A program made the position numbers and the translations under genes. The notes beneath the pieces are model-generated. The model was given only the letters and a program-made list of their open reading frames with translations. It was not told the origin of the DNA and made no database searches. A DNA stretch of 64,000 nucleotides from Cycas panzhihuaensis (lineage: Eukaryota > Cycadophyta): positions 189,603,741-189,667,740 of the forward strand of contig CM041465.1 of the NCBI GenBank assembly GCA_023213395.1, given 5' to 3'. Positions 1-13,384 of this stretch are shown here, in pieces; the first letter of the stretch is position 1, and every line of letters begins with the position of its first letter.

Positions 1-3000
1 ATTTGGGGTACTCATGCCTTAGAAATCCCCCTACTTCTCAAGACTATTCTTAAGTGTTATTTTCTCCTTTTAAGAAGGCTTAGTTTACTTATCTTTTACT
101 TCTTTTTCTTATGATTTGACTATATGCCTATTTCCTTGTTTATTTTATTGTTCATATTGTTTACATATCTAACATAACTCTCTCTCTCTCTCTCTCTCTC
201 TTTCTCCCCACTTTCCCTTCATTATTTATACACATACTCTCCATTTATTCTATGTCATCCCTTATCCCTACATCTACGTCCATATAGATTCATGAGTGCC
301 CATGAGAGGAACTTGCTTAACTCTCCTTTTTGTATTGGATTTTCTACCATGGATCTAGTGTTGGGTTATGCAAGTAATACTACCCCCTCATAAATTGTAA
401 TGACCACCTTGTTAACTATAATTTATCTAGGGCTCTTAAGTTTATTATGAAGATTAGGCTTTTGAGCCAATCTCCCTCTTATATAAATAACTCTATAATA
501 AGCTTAAACCATCAACCACTAATAGGGATAAGCTACGGTAACCCTTGCTCTAAAAAATGATTGCTAATGAGGATAATCAACCCTTTGATATTCTTGCTAA
601 TGAGGTTAAACTAAGGAAAATATTCCTTTATGTTCTCATTGATGAGGATAAACTAAGGATGACATTCTATAAGTTTTCACTAATGACTCTAAACTATAAT
701 GATCACCCCTATGATGTTCTTACTGATGGGAATAAGTTGGGGGCAATATTATTTAATGTCTTTCTTAAAAGGTTAAATCATGGCAATATCCCATTATTAA
801 GCTTCTTATAGTACAGATGGCTTCCAATCCATTCTTCTATTAATACCCCTCCTAGATGTACTTCTTTAAATACACAACTTATTCGAAAACATTACCAACA
901 TTCACCATCTTACAACACTAGTTTAAAGAGGTTCTATTACGAAATAGGTAAAAATTTCTCAAAAATTAAAATTTTAATATCTACCATGGCATAAGTAAGC
1001 TAAATATGCATTCATCATTTATATTCTAGTTGATTTTATACTTTTCTATACATTCATACTAATGTTTGGCTATTATTCTAATGATGGGTATGTAAGTACT
1101 CAAGCAATAATGATAAAGACCCACTAATAGTTTAATAGAAATCATGCACATGGGTCTTACTCTATGAGGAATAACTCTTTGATATTCCCTATACATCTTT
1201 GTCATATTTTTTCTCCCACTCATCAATTTTTATTAGTTCTGTCATTGCAATTTCTTTTATTTTTTCATCTTTCATCAAGCCTTCCTAGCTCCATTACGAT
1301 TTCTTACCCTATTATAAATTTTATAATGGAATGCAATTCACTATTAAGAAAATTATAATGATGCATCATGTCCTGCTATAATTTTCATAATGGTAATTTA
1401 TAATTTTCATCATAGGACATCCTACAACATTATAAAAATAATAATAATTATGCATGGCACCCTATTTTAAAGATTAAAGTAGGATATCCTTGCCCTATTT
1501 TAAAATCACAAGCAATTATGCTTTCATATTTATTACACTTTCATCTATCCTTTCCATCAAAATTAATGGTGGGCTTTATACGAAGGGACAAGGATTTAAT
1601 CCTCCATCTCCTCCCTTCCTTGGGTCAAACCTAAGTGGTTTTACTGTTAGTTTATTCCAAAATAATGGACCTTCCTTCCATCAATGGAATCTCATTCTAT
1701 TATTTACTAAATTAGCATTGAATTCACATCAATCCATCTTCCAAACCTATAGGTAAATACAATGAGCCTTACCCATAGTGTTTTGTAAATTAACAAGCCT
1801 CAAAAGCCCCCTAGCATATTTATAAATTGTCCCCACATTTGACTTGGAAGGAGAGATAATTTTGGTAATGTAAGTATTATTGAATTTCTAATGGAATTTG
1901 CACAACATTTTCTAGCTTTGAGTGGTATGATTAAAGAGTCATATTAAACGAAGGAAATATTATTATGAAGTAGTGGTTAGCCCAAACCCTAAAGCTAAGA
2001 GATAAAGGCATATAATCAAAGAAATTCTATAATGAATTCTACTTCTATAACCTCACTTTTAACCTTTGTTCTAATTTCAACTTGGTTCTCACCCTATTTT
2101 TATGTTATATTTGCTCTTTTATATTAGATTGATCTTCTTATTTACTTTATTTTACTTCCCTAATGATTGATTTTCTACCAAAGGTATTAGTTAGAGTTGA
2201 GAGGAGTTATTCCATTTAGTTAGGGCTTATTTATGGTGGTGATTCACAAAGCATAAGGCCTTCCAATTACTAAGACTTATGTGAAGAAATTTCATGCTTT
2301 GATTTCCCTTATTCATCTTTAATATTTGATAGATATCATGTTTCTTTTACTTTTCACAACTCTGTAGGTTGAGGAGCAATTAAAAGGCCCTTTTGATTAT
2401 AAATAGCAAAGGGAAAAAATGACTTGGAGCTACTAATCTCCTTCCCATTAATAAAAACTTCTTATAGGGTCGGGTAACTATTGCTTTATTAGGCCTAGCT
2501 ATTTATATCTATATCTAAGCTTGGAATTAGTTCCAAAGCTTTTCCTGAGTGATTTGATTTTCACTAGAAATATTTTTCCATCATAACTCAATCTTCCAAG
2601 TAGAAATACTATTAAAATTTACTTAGATTTTTGTTAATCACTAACATGTACTCTTCGTATGTATTTTTATCTTACTCAACCAAGAAAATATAAAAGAAAT
2701 AATACAAATAATACAAGCATAATATCAAGACTTATAAGCATGCTAAATGGTATACTTTGCTCCAATTTTTTTCCTTAATTGTCCATGCCTTTAATCTCAT
2801 ACAGCCAAAAAAAAAGGAAAAGAATTTGTTTTATACATTATTTCATTTTTTAAAAAAGAAGAGAAAAGAATAAGAGAAATCACTTCCTTCCTTTCTTTCC
2901 TTTTACATTGGGAAAAAAAAACTAAAAGAGTTGTTTGTTTTCCTACTTTCTTGTGCATCTTTTTACATGATTACACCCTCTCTTCTCTTCTCAACATTAA

Positions 3001-3340
3001 TTAATGCATAAAGAAAAATGAAATGAGAAAGATAAAAAGGAAGGGTATTTAGAGGTCATGCTTGCATAGAAGACCTATGTTAGAATAGGGCTTAAGCATG
3101 GTGTTGCAAGTCCTTAAACTTGTAGGTCATGCGTGCTTGCATCTAATTAGGATATTTGTTATGTGCATTCAAATAAATAAGAACATTAGTTACATTTAGT
3201 TTTTTAGACGTTTTTCTCTAGTTCTTTTTAGGAGTGGGGTCTCACTCATTGTAAAGGATAGGCTATCATATTTCATTATATTTCATCACCAATAAAATGA
3301 AAGTAGTTTTACATTCAAGGTTAGGAGTCTTCATGTGATT
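1..3340. other. AT-rich intergenic DNA, no gene recognised
   Basis: Reading both strands I find only short open frames with no recognisable domain. A weakly repetitive stretch at about 550-770 repeats a unit resembling 'gatattctt...aatgaggataaact', and the short frame there (557-811) is best explained by that repetition rather than by coding. A CT microsatellite lies at 178-201. The stretch is probably old, decayed repeat DNA. Confidence 0.6.
178..201. repeat. CT dinucleotide microsatellite
   Basis: Twelve uninterrupted CT units, followed by a short imperfect pyrimidine tail (tttctc). Confidence 0.95.
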
Positions 3341-3356
3341 CTTTTTTTCTTTTTTG
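3341..3356 (-). other. LINE poly(A) tail
   Basis: The plus strand is almost pure T (one C interrupts), directly after the last LINE-related sequence. This is what a poly(A) tail of a minus-strand LINE looks like. Confidence 0.7.
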
Positions 3357-3639
3357 ATATGGTTTAAATAGATGAGGGGATTTAGAGGGGGACCCTAACC
3401 CATTTACACAGTCTACCTAAAAGGCCCACAAAACTACCGTGACAAGCCCACGGCCTGGCTAAAATCTCCAGTCGCTAAACTTGCTATTAACCCCCTGCTA
3501 TCAACAAGCTTGATGGCTAGCTCAGAAATTGCCATGACATGCCTAATGGCTAGCACAACTCCTATCTAGGATTAATACCTTCTAAGTCCTTTCTAATTAG
3601 ACCCAAAATCTCTTCTAGGAACATATCCCTCTATAACTC

Positions 3640-4040
3640 ATTCTTTTTAACTTGGACCCCCGAGTTAGCCAACCCATCAACAACCCCATTGCCTTCCCTA
3701 TAGGTATGATTAATATGAATATTAGTTCTTCCTTTTAGAGACTCCTTAACATAATTTATCAGACCTCTATATCTCTAGTCTGGATCCACTTCCCCTTTAA
3801 TAAGTTTTATCATATTTAATGAATCCCCTTCAAGAATAACTCTATCATGGCCCTCTAGGGATATCATCTCCACTTCTTTACACATAGCTTCCATCTCAGC
3901 TCAGTGGTTAGTTTAGGACTTGTAATAATCTGTGAAGGCCTATATTACCTTACCATCGACATTTCTATAGACCGCACCTCCATCTGCTTCACCAAGATTA
4001 CCTTTTGTTGCACCATCAAAATTTACTTTGACCCAACTTT
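3640..4040 (-). pseudogene. LINE RNase H domain (broken)
   Basis: The minus-strand translation gives WVKVNFDGATKGN, then AEMEA, LEGDS and REGNGVVDGLAN. These supply the four acidic positions of plant LINE RNase H (D, E, D, D). In-frame TAG stops interrupt it, for example between the E and D motifs and after VDPD. RNase H removes the RNA template strand in the parent family; this copy cannot make a full protein. Identification is by motif and by position downstream of the RT. Confidence 0.75.
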
Positions 4041-4389
4041 TTGGGGGAGGATCTTATTTACACTATCTTTTTTATCTCATTTTAACTTTAGGGCATATTC
4101 CCCACTTTTCCAGGATCTTCCCTTCCTCAAGAGGCAAAGAATTCTCCTCCTCCTCCTTCAAGGCCTCTCTCAAGATCCTAAAGATCATTATGAAGAGCTT
4201 AACTTCATCTATATGTTTTCCTTAGAATAGGCTTCTATTCCTCTCTTTCTAGAGGTTCCACATCATCATTGACATCGATGTGATCCAAAAGAACTTCAAA
4301 GCTCTACTCCTGAAGGGGCATGTCTAAGAAGAAGCAAGATCCCTCACACTACCAGGAAGAACCCATTCAATACCAAAAATGTTCCACAA

Positions 4390-4560
4390 TGACTTGTACA
4401 CCTCCCTAAAATAGGAGCAATGTAGTAATGTGTGGTCAAGGGATGACTCCTCAACCTTGCATAACATGCATTTACTCACCAGCACAAACCCTCTTTTCTT
4501 GAGATTATTTATGGTTAGGATTTTATTCTTGAAACAAAACCCCCAAAAGACAACTACCTT
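4390..4560 (-). pseudogene. LINE zf-RVT-like Cys/His segment
   Basis: The minus strand reads CMLCKVEESSLDHTLLHC, a C-x2-C...H-x4-C arrangement typical of the zinc-binding segment between RT and RNase H in plant LINE ORF2. Nearby residues (KSLWN) fit too. Stops lie on both sides. Confidence 0.6.
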
Positions 4561-5412
4561 AGGAATTAATCCTAGTCTCTAGATACTCCCAAGCAATTTG
4601 TCACCAATGAGGCTTTTTTCTGATAAGAAAAACATGTACCCCATCTTAATTGAATAGTCTCAAGAGGGGGATCTAGGCCAAACCATAGCATCCTCCCTAA
4701 GGAACCTAAGAATGTAACTTCTAACTAGCTTATTTGTTAGGGCTACAATTTGATCCTTTCCCCTATTATTAGGGGGGAAATCCTTAAAGAGTCTCTAGAT
4801 CTTTGAGCCATCATAGCTTTCCTAGTAATCTTTCACTTTTCTCCCATAGATCCTCTCATAGGTATTATGGATCAAGCCTAATGAGGGTTTCTCCTTCAAC
4901 TGGGGCCTCCCACACCAAACATCTTCTTAGATATTTATGTCTTCACCATTCCATAGGATCCATTGGACTCCTGCCACAAGTATCTTCCTCATATGAATGA
5001 GGCTTCTCCAAATCATAGAGCCACCCTTGCCTGAAAGGTCATCCCTTAGGTATTTTTTGCCCCTAATATATTTTTGTATCATGATTCTGCACCACATTTT
5101 GTTTTCCTCCTTAGTGAAGCTCCAACCAAGCTTCACCACTAAAGCCTTGTTGAGCAAGTTATATTTTTCACATTCAGTCCTCCTACCCATTTAGGAAGAC
5201 AAGCTTTCTCCTAAGCCATGAGGTGAATCCTGTCCTTATCCTCCACTCTCGACCACATGAAACTCTTTTGAATGGATTCAAGGTCACTAATAATTTTAAT
5301 CGGACATCTAAACAGAGATATCATGTAAGTTAGAATACTCTATATAGGTAGTTGACAGTTATAATTTAACCGCTTGGCTCAATAGAGCCCCTTTCCATCC
5401 CACCAGCTTCCT

Positions 5413-6564
5413 CTAGACCCAATTAATAATAGGGTTCCAAAGCTCCTTCTCTATTTTCCCCATAAAGAGGTGGATTCCTAAGTACAAGGTAGGGAATTTT
5501 TGAATAAGAATTCCCAGAATCCTATTAATAGGCCCTTGGGTTCTTGCCAAGGTATTCAAGAAGAAGATACTACTTTTATTGAGGTTAATCTTATAGTTTG
5601 TTACCTCCTTAAACCTGGCTAGCTTAGATTTAATATCTCTAGCCTTTACAATTGTAGCCCTGCCTAATAGGATATTGTCATCCAAAAAATGTCGATGGAT
5701 AACATTACCCACTCATGATGTAGGCTTTAGTCCTAAAATCTTTCCCATCCTCCTGGCTTTCTTTAGAGCCCTCCCCAACATTTCAGCCATGGTAATAAAG
5801 AGATACAGAGCTAAGGGGTCTCCTTGCCGAAGGCCCCTAAAGCTGGGGAAAAAAATTGTTGACATACCATTTACTATAACTAAAAATTTTAGCTTTGATA
5901 TACAACTATTAATCCAATTCCCCACCCGATTACTAAACCCAAAGGCTCTAATGCATTCCTTCAAACAATCCCATGAAACCCTATCGTAGGCATTGGATAG
6001 ATCTATTTTTACAATCATGTTAGCTTCCTTCCTCTAAGATGTCAAATGGACTATTTCATGCACCATAACTATTCCATCCAAGATCCTCATGCCTTTAACA
6101 AAACCATCCTGGTTGGAATATATAATTAGTGGAAGGATTGCTTTTAATCTATTGGCTAGTATCTTCACCAATATTTTATATTTCACATTGCATAAGCTTA
6201 TCATCCTAAAGTCTTCCATTTTTTTAGCCTCAGTTTTCTTTGGAATGAGGACCAAGAAGGTAGCCTACCATTACTCATGGATCTTTCCATTCACATAAAA
6301 CTCTGATACTGCCTTAAGGAGATCATCCTTGATAATATCTTGATACTCCTAGAAGAAGCCTAGAGGGAAGCCATCTAGACCCAGATCTTTCTCCTTCTTT
6401 ATACCAAACATAGCTCTTCTCACTTCTTCCATTGAGAAGGGGGCGTTTAGGGCTCTATTCAATTCTTTCCCAACTTCCTTAGGAATTATATCCAATATCT
6501 CTCTCCTAGCCTCAACATCTAGGCACCCAAGTTCATTGAATAAATCCCTGAAGTACTCTATCAT
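5413..6564 (-). pseudogene. LINE reverse transcriptase (broken ORF2)
   Basis: Successive minus-strand frames cover the RT. VLIPKK and DFRMISLCNVKYKIL lie at 6034-6255. KIDLSNAYDRVSWDCL and GLRQGDPLALYLF lie at 5713-6018. The catalytic box appears as HRHFLDDNILLG near 5690, where the family usually has F-A-D-D; both aspartates survive. The upstream frame 6349-6564 ends in MFGIKKEKDLGLDGFPLGFF, matching the segment before the fingers domain. Stops separate the frames. In the parent element this enzyme performs target-primed reverse transcription. Confidence 0.88.
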
Positions 6565-7019
6565 AACATCCTTAATCCCTCTTTAATCTAGAATTTCCTC
6601 ATCATCCTTATTGAGCAACACCCTGATGTAGTTGCATATTCTGTGTTTTAGGGTGGTCATATGAAAACATTTATATTTCTATTTCCTTTAGCCAGCCACA
6701 GGGCTCTAGATTTTTGTCTCTAGTGATTTTCTTCTTTTAATAAAATATCCTCCAAATTGTTTAGAAGGCCTCTCTCACTCTAGTCTAAAGGCTAGGATCT
6801 CCCTTCTTCTTATATTTTCATATCTAGATCCTTGAGTTCTCCCAAGATCGGGTTCTTAATTCCAAATATGTTCTTATGAACATTCTTATTCCAATCTTTC
6901 ACTTGGATCTTCACCCACTTTAGCTTTTTAGAGAATATCAACATAGCACAACCTTCTGTCGGGATCTTCCACCAGTTCACGATCAAATCGTGAAGGCCCT
7001 AATCCGTTTTCCACATCAT

Positions 7020-7770
7020 CTTGAATCTAGAGGAGGCTCCCATATACCTCTTGTTATCAACAAAGTTTAAGACCAATGGGAAGTGATTCAAAATCGATTT
7101 AGGCATCACTTCAAGAGTAATATTGCTATACTGGCTAGCCTAGGCATAGTTTACTAGGACCCTATCCATCCTGACTTATATGTTGTGCTCTCCCAGTCTT
7201 CTATTAAACCAAGTGTATTTATTCCCTCTAAGCGGGATGTCCATCACTCCCCCCTTTTGCATGAACTCCTCCAAGTCCATGCTCTTAGACCAATCCCTTT
7301 GACCCTCTTTCTTTTCCCTAGGTGACAAGGTCGTATTAAAATCTCCAACGATCACCCAGCACACCCCCCCCCCCCCTAATCACAGTGAGCTTCCAACAAC
7401 CTATCCCATAAGAATTTCCTCCCATCCTATATTAATAGAGCATAGACATTTATAATCAACCATTTTAGATTGGAACTTTTGTTAGTCAACCAACTAGATA
7501 AGAAATGATCCTTAGAAATACAAGTCTCTCCTTTCCTAGTTTTTGGGGTTCCAGATAGTGGCCAAGCCACCTAAGCCTCTACTCCCATCTCTAATAATCT
7601 TATCAGCTCCCCTCTAGACCTTATTAATGATATCTCTGTTTCCTGTCTCTACTTTGGTGTCCTGTAAAAGGAGAACATCTAGCTCATGGCTAGAATGAAA
7701 GTCTCTCAACATTCTATACTTATTAAGGGTGTTCATGCCTAAGATATTCTAGGAATCAAATTTCATAATA
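7020..7770 (-). pseudogene. LINE APE-type endonuclease (broken)
   Basis: On the minus strand MKFDS*NILGMNTLNK is followed by LLLQDTKVE, VIVGDFN, KYTWFNRR and RMDRVL, the ordered motifs of an exonuclease/endonuclease/phosphatase fold. The last motif, normally Ser-Asp-His, reads Leu-Asn-His (SILNHFPLVL), so catalytic residues are replaced. A 13-base C run (7364-7376) lies just upstream of the GDFN segment and is probably an expansion that damages the frame. The parent enzyme nicks target DNA to prime reverse transcription. Confidence 0.8.
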
Positions 7771-7999
7771 ACCCTTCCCTCTCTTCCTGAAGGACTGAAC
7801 ATCTTTACTCCTTAATTTCAGCCCCTTCCCTCCTCCATCCCTTAGTGTATGATGGCTAACCTGATCTATCTAAATGGTAGCTTCCCTTTCTCACAAAACT
7901 TTAGAGGAGGGTCTTTCAGGCCTCTTTTTACTTCTGAGGTCTAGGCCTTTTATCTGATCCAATTCCTTAGGTCCCTCATGAAATCCTTTCCTAACTTTC

Positions 8000-9254
8000 C
8001 AAACCCTCTCTATTTTCCCTTGATCCTCCTAAGGGGGAGTGAGCTCTTCCAAATGAGGGACATCCATCACTTCTGATGGGGCTACTTTACCTAATATGGC
8101 ATCAAGCTCCACCTTCTCTTGATGCACTTTGCTTTTGGGAATAGGGCTCATGATGGCCTCCTCCCTCTCTCCGACCTCCCCTTCTTTAGAGAGGGTATCC
8201 TCCTTCTCCATATCAAAATCTTCCCAATCTACTACTGGAGGCTCTTCTTTTGGTTCTTTCCCATCATTTATCAAGACATGTTCCTCCACCTCTTCCCCAA
8301 CATCTGTAGAACCCATTTACTCTATTTTTTCCTCATCATTTTCTATGTGGGGCCTAGGCTACTTTTCCCTACTTTCTTCCATCTCGGGACCCAAGGTCCC
8401 TTTCTTAGGTTCCCTAGGGTAATTTTGGGGAAGGTGACCTTGACGCTTGCAAGCTGAGCATCTCATATTCTCTATTTTAAATACTAGTTTTTGCTTTATA
8501 TCCTAGCCTTCTCCCTTAATTTTCACCCTATTAGGGAGGGCCCTATCCAACCTAGCTAGAGTGCATAATCTCGTGTTTACCATCCTACTCCTATTCTTGT
8601 AGATGAATCGACTACAAGAAGAGGACTGATAACTTTCATAATACCTTTAATAACATCTAGGTCATAGGCTTATAGTAGAAGACCTGGTAGTTGGACCTAA
8701 AGAGGGAGTTGCCTAACATAACCTTCAGCTGGATCAAACTCTAGATGCCACTTCTCCATCAAGATCGCTTTCCTCCCCATTATCCAGGGAGATTTTAGTA
8801 AAGTACCTACCATATCCTCTTTATTCAAAAATTTGAATAATACACATCCTTTCAAGAGAGCTACCACCTCCATTGTGCCTTTTAACTTCCATCTCTACCT
8901 CACCCATGTCCTAATGGGATCCACATCTAGTCTTGGGCTTGAGAACCATCTGACCAAGCTATTCTGCTAATGTTTCTCCATGTGGGTAGATAATCTCTTA
9001 GGCACACATATTGTGGTTGAATTATCTTCTATGATAGAGTTTATTTCAAAAGATTCAAGCTCTTCATTTCTAATGGCATGAAGATATGATTTCCCTTTAT
9101 TAGAACTTTGGGTTTGACTAAGTTCAATGTGTGACATATGATTTTGGCCTTCTAAGTATGTTTTCCTTATATTAGGGCTTTGGATCTGATCAAGTTTAGT
9201 GTTTCCCATCTGAATCTGGACCATTTTTTGTTTGTTCTCTATTAAATTTAACAT
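8000..9254 (-). pseudogene. LINE ORF1 remnant with zinc knuckle
   Basis: Minus-strand frames 8029-8316 (very acidic, low complexity) and 8967-9254 flank a knuckle at about 8416-8460 reading CSACKRQGHLPQNY. This is a C-x2-C-x4-H-x4-C motif whose last Cys is Tyr. The acidic tail between knuckle and ORF2 is common in plant LINE ORF1 proteins. In the parent this protein binds the element RNA. The start cannot be set. Confidence 0.6.
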
Positions 9255-10173
9255 TTCACTAAAATAATACTACGTTTCAAATCCAACATAGCTTTTGGAA
9301 AGAAAATAAGGCCTCTCACCTAAGAAATGGTGTGCAGCTTCCTTCTGTTGCATAGGAAATGCTCTTCTCCTTCAATGAGATGGTGGGGCTCTATTAAGTC
9401 TCCTTTGCTTCCCACACTAGCTTAGTCAATTTATTTTAGAGCTGTGGTATGCCTTCAATAGAATTCTTCCTTTCGACTCTTTAGTCCCACCACATTTCTA
9501 TGACTTACTTGAGGTGATTTCCTCCTATCTCCAGCCTTGGCCTGAGAGCTGACCTTCCTCCCTAAAAGAACTCTACCCCTGCACACTATCTCTACCTCTG
9601 TTATCTTAGCTCAAGCCCTAACTAGGTTGCTTCCACCTTATTGCCTAGCTATTCCCAAGCTTTCACAACTCACATTCACTCCGAGGATCTATCATTGATC
9701 ATTGATACCTCATATGGTTGTCTTTGTCCATCTAGGGGGTGATACCACCCACCCTTGTTCTCCTGAAGACCTCCTAGACTGGTCTAGTTCTTTTGATCCT
9801 CCCATTTTAGACTGATCTTCTCATGCTCACCATCAAAACCCTTGACCAGTCACCTATTCATTTTCCATTCTCTCCCCACTATCATTCCCAAAACTAAATT
9901 CATATAGGAGTCTTGTTATATTTCAGGTGATTTGGTGGTAGGTAATTATCTCTGTTGTGGATGTTAAAGAGAATTGAATGATTACCATTTATCCCACTAA
10001 GAGTGGTTTTGCTTATATCATTCACCTTTAAGAAGTAAATATTGATTAGAATTAAACATAAGGATCTCTAGACTTCCTACATATATGGATGGGATGTTAT
10101 TAGATGAGAGAGTCTCCACTAGTTAACCCAAGAGTGGGTCCTTATTTTAAGATCTAATTACCTTCTTCTTCCT

Positions 10174-10698
10174 TGTTGGAAAAAGAATGTAGCCTCAAGT
10201 AGCTCTGATACCAAATAAAGGAAATATAATGGAGCTAAACTAAGCTCTGATACCAAATGTAGGAAATAAAATGGAGCTAAAATAAGCTCTAATACCAAAT
10301 GATAGAAAATAATATTACAGTAGAATAGGGAAAAACATATACAAAAATCACATAGATCAATCTTACATCATAGCATCATAGCTTCAACATGAAAGTATTT
10401 TGTATTCAATCCATATTGTAGTGAAGAGAGTTACAAATTTCCTAATAAGGGTGGTGTCTAAAGACACCAGGGTTGCACACCCCTCAATATTTATAATTTT
10501 AGGGGAGGAGGAAAACTCCTCAACCCCTGAAATTTAAATTATAATAAAATAATACAAACTTAACTTAAAGTAAACTTAACTCAAATTAATATTAATTTAC
10601 CTACATATGTTGAGCACCCACATGTGTAAATTGAAGATGATGAGGTGTGCTCCTCTGGTTGGAAGGTAGGAGTGGAGTGATGATAATTAACTCCAACA
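10174..10698 (-). repeat. T1 3' LTR (left)
   Basis: It matches 15807-16331 along its whole length with scattered substitutions. The left terminal ~125 bp hold three 42-bp repeats, each with the motif gctctgatacca (10202-10213, 10244-10255, and 10286-10297 with one change). Reverse-complemented, this equals the usual initiator-Met primer site TGGTATCAGAGC. Confidence 0.9.
10202..10328 (-). repeat. Three 42-bp tandem repeats with PBS-like motif
   Basis: The unit is gctctgataccaaat followed by 27 bases such as gtaggaaataaaatggagct... The motif starts at 10202, 10244 and 10286, exactly 42 bp apart. The same array is in the right LTR near 15840-15945. Each unit carries the complement of the tRNA-Met primer site, so the LTR contains three decoy-like copies next to the true primer site. 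Confidence 0.9.
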
Positions 10699-10709
10699 TT
10701 CTCACCCTT
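10699..10709 (-). other. T1 polypurine tract
   Basis: The minus strand reads aagggtgagaa directly before the LTR start TGTTGGAG. This is the expected position of the plus-strand primer. Confidence 0.6.
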
Positions 10710-10880
10710 AATGGTCATCACGAACACTTGTATCTTCTCTTTGAACTTATAAAATTTGTATTTGAAAAAAAAATTAAAATTCTATCTTGTAGCTTGATCT
10801 TTATGAACTCTTCATATCCTTTTACCAATATATATGTCTTCATCATTGAATAATGCACGAAATCTATAGTTGAATGAAGC

Positions 10881-11438
10881 TTATTTTATACAAAAATGAA
10901 TAGCTGCAACTTTGACTTTATCAGCTGAAGCATTAAAAAAACTTTGAACTTGAAATTTATCTTTTGAAGACTTTATATTATGAATAACTATCAAATCATC
11001 ATAAATCTTTGCTGTCATATCATAGGATTCATTCTTCTCCTCAAATAGAGGATCAGGTACTTGTGTAGCAAGTTGGTCCTGCATTTGATCTGAATCTTCA
11101 TGGGTGCTATCATTATCATTCACCTGTTATGTGATCTATCTCACATGCTCATCAAAAATAACATCAAATGCATTAGGGGTATCTCCCCTATAAGTGGAAA
11201 TCAATACATCCCAAACAAATTTAGAAGTTGTTAATTCATAAACCTTTGAAAAAATATCATCATTCATAGTACAAAATAATAAACTTAAGACTTCATTATC
11301 CTTTCTAAAATTTTCTTTAATACTAAGATCATATTCATATTACAAATATTTTAGAAGATCATATTCAATAAAATAGTCTTGCATAGTCTTGTGCCAATGT
11401 GAAAAATTATGCCTATCAAATATAGGAAATTGTGTCAT
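10881..11438 (-). pseudogene. gag-like remnant in T1
   Basis: The minus-strand ATG at 11438 opens MTQFPIFDRHNFSHWHKTMQ and continues DYFIEYDLLKYL. After one stop it continues through FVWDVLISTYRGDTPNAFDV to a highly acidic tail (10881-11123). The NFSHWHKTMQ start and the FVWDVL segment resemble the N-terminal half of Copia-type gag (DUF4219/UBN2 style). There is no zinc knuckle. It lies beside the 3' LTR, not beside the primer site, which suggests internal rearrangement. Function in this copy is unlikely. Confidence 0.5.
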
Positions 11439-13384
11439 TTTATCAAAAAAACTTTAGTACATAAAATGTATGCTTTTACCAAATCAAGAAGTTAATAAAT
11501 GAATGAACATATATGATTTTAAATAAACTTTTTAAAGGAGATATAATGCCCTTTAAAAAATGAATCAACTACATCCAACCTTTATAGGTGCAATGAGGAA
11601 ATAAACTTTTCAATAATGATAAATGCTTTCAATATGTGTATGCCTTTGGAAAGTATATGAAATAAGCATAACAAGGAAATAATCGTTTTAATAATGATAA
11701 AAAAGTCTTTTCAATAAGTGTGCCTTTCAAATAAACTTTGATGATGAAAAGTAAAGAATTCTTAACCTTTGATTTTCTTCAAATGAATAAATATAAACTT
11801 TTAATGCAATAAATCCTTAGCCTTGATGATAATATATAATGCTGAAAAAACTAAAATATATGTATATTTTACTTTGAAAGATAAGGTGTATGAAGAAACT
11901 TTTTTAAAAGAAGGTTTAGAGGATAACCTCAAGTTTGGTTGTTTCAAAAATATAATAAACGATGTCAGAAGAATATAAAACTTCACCAATATGAAGATTA
12001 ATAAAATATCTATCCAATGGAACTGACCGTTTTGAAAACGAGTTCCTACAAGTCAAGTTTTGATAAATGAAAGGTACAGTCCTTGTTTTAAGGCCTAACA
12101 GGAGCATGGAGCTCAAAATAGTATAAAAATGCCAATAAAACTTTATAGAATGTTGTAAAATAGTCAAATATATCTTAGAGAGTTACTCAATATACTTTTA
12201 ATTAAAAAAATTTAAGAAATACTATACACAAAATGTGAATTATGGTACGTTTAAGGGTATTAAGTACTTCAACTTTGATCAATTTGAAAATCAGTAAAAA
12301 CATGTTAAAACATATAAAAAATTATGTCAGATTGAAGAGGATTGAGTTAGCTTCCCAACAAAATTAACGAGACTAAATTCTGATATAAAACAGAAAAGTT
12401 ATAATGAAAATGGTAAGTAGTACTTTTATGTAAAAATGTTTAAGAAACGAGTGAAAACCATTAAAGTGTCACTTTCGACGATTAAAATATTGATCAAAAT
12501 AAATTATAAAAAATAAAATAAATGGTTGGTAGTGAATTTTATTGAACATAGATCATTGTAGAATATATCTGGGTAGAAAATAATCTCCCGATAGTAAAAT
12601 ATAATCAGTTAAAAAGGTGATTTTATTAAAAAGTTTAAAAATGCTAAAAAAATGACTCATTGACTTTAAATTGACTAAACCAGGGTCAAATCAGAACCAA
12701 ATTAGTCATATGACCAGTCAAAATTAATCTACAAAAAAGTTTTGACGCAATGAAACTAGTTTCATCAGAAATTGATGAGCCAGTGAGGAGTTATGGCAAA
12801 AATTTTCTAATTACCCTATGTAAAGTGAAAAATTAAAAGAAAAAAGAAAAAGAAAAAAGGTTTTGTAAACTATTGTTAGCCCCTTTGATGATACCTAATG
12901 GTCATATGATGGTAAAATGGGACTGGGGGCTGAGAGATAAGGGGGTTAGGAATTATAAAACCCTAGAATTTAAATCTTATAGAACTTATTTTAATTTTTT
13001 AAAACTTTATAATAACAAAAATAAAAAATAAAAGGAAAATACTACCGCGACCTTAGTTGTTACGTCGTTGCAATACAGTCACGCACCGCACCTACAAACA
13101 CTACGTTCACCGCATAGACTGCTAGATGGGGACGCAAAAACCGTAGAGAGAACCCTGATTCTTTTTTAGAAGCTTCTTCAGTGACAGATAATTTAGGCAC
13201 ATGAGATCAAGTTTCAATGTCTGAGGAGGATAACCATGCTGATGTAGAGATAGGGACTGAAGAACAGCCACAAGTAGAAGAACCTGAGTGATGAATGGAG
13301 TGGAGAACGAGAGGCCACGTGACAGGGAAGAATATGCATGAGAATGGTGGTCGCCCACATGATCTCTCTCTTCCTTTTTTTATT

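Larger units (their letters stand above)
3341..9950 (-). mobile_element. Degraded plant LINE (non-LTR retrotransposon)
   Basis: Read on the minus strand the order is: ORF1 with a zinc knuckle (about 8000-9254), APE-type endonuclease (about 7020-7770), reverse transcriptase (about 5413-6564), a zf-RVT-like Cys/His segment (about 4390-4560) and RNase H (about 3640-4040). It ends in a T-rich run on the plus strand that marks the poly(A) tail. This is the usual order of plant L1-like elements that carry a C-terminal RNase H. All domains are split by stops and frameshifts, so the copy is dead. The 3' end is clear; the 5' end (about 9.3-10.1 kb) is not, and I found no target-site duplication. Confidence 0.85.

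Noticed and set aside
557-811. 84-codon plus-strand open frame with internal repeats
   Set aside because: Repeats of a short nucleotide unit; no domain, no promoter or splice context.
10202-10297. The gctctgatacca motifs as tRNA gene fragments
   Set aside because: Only the 12-base primer-site complement is present; no cloverleaf, A box or B box around it.
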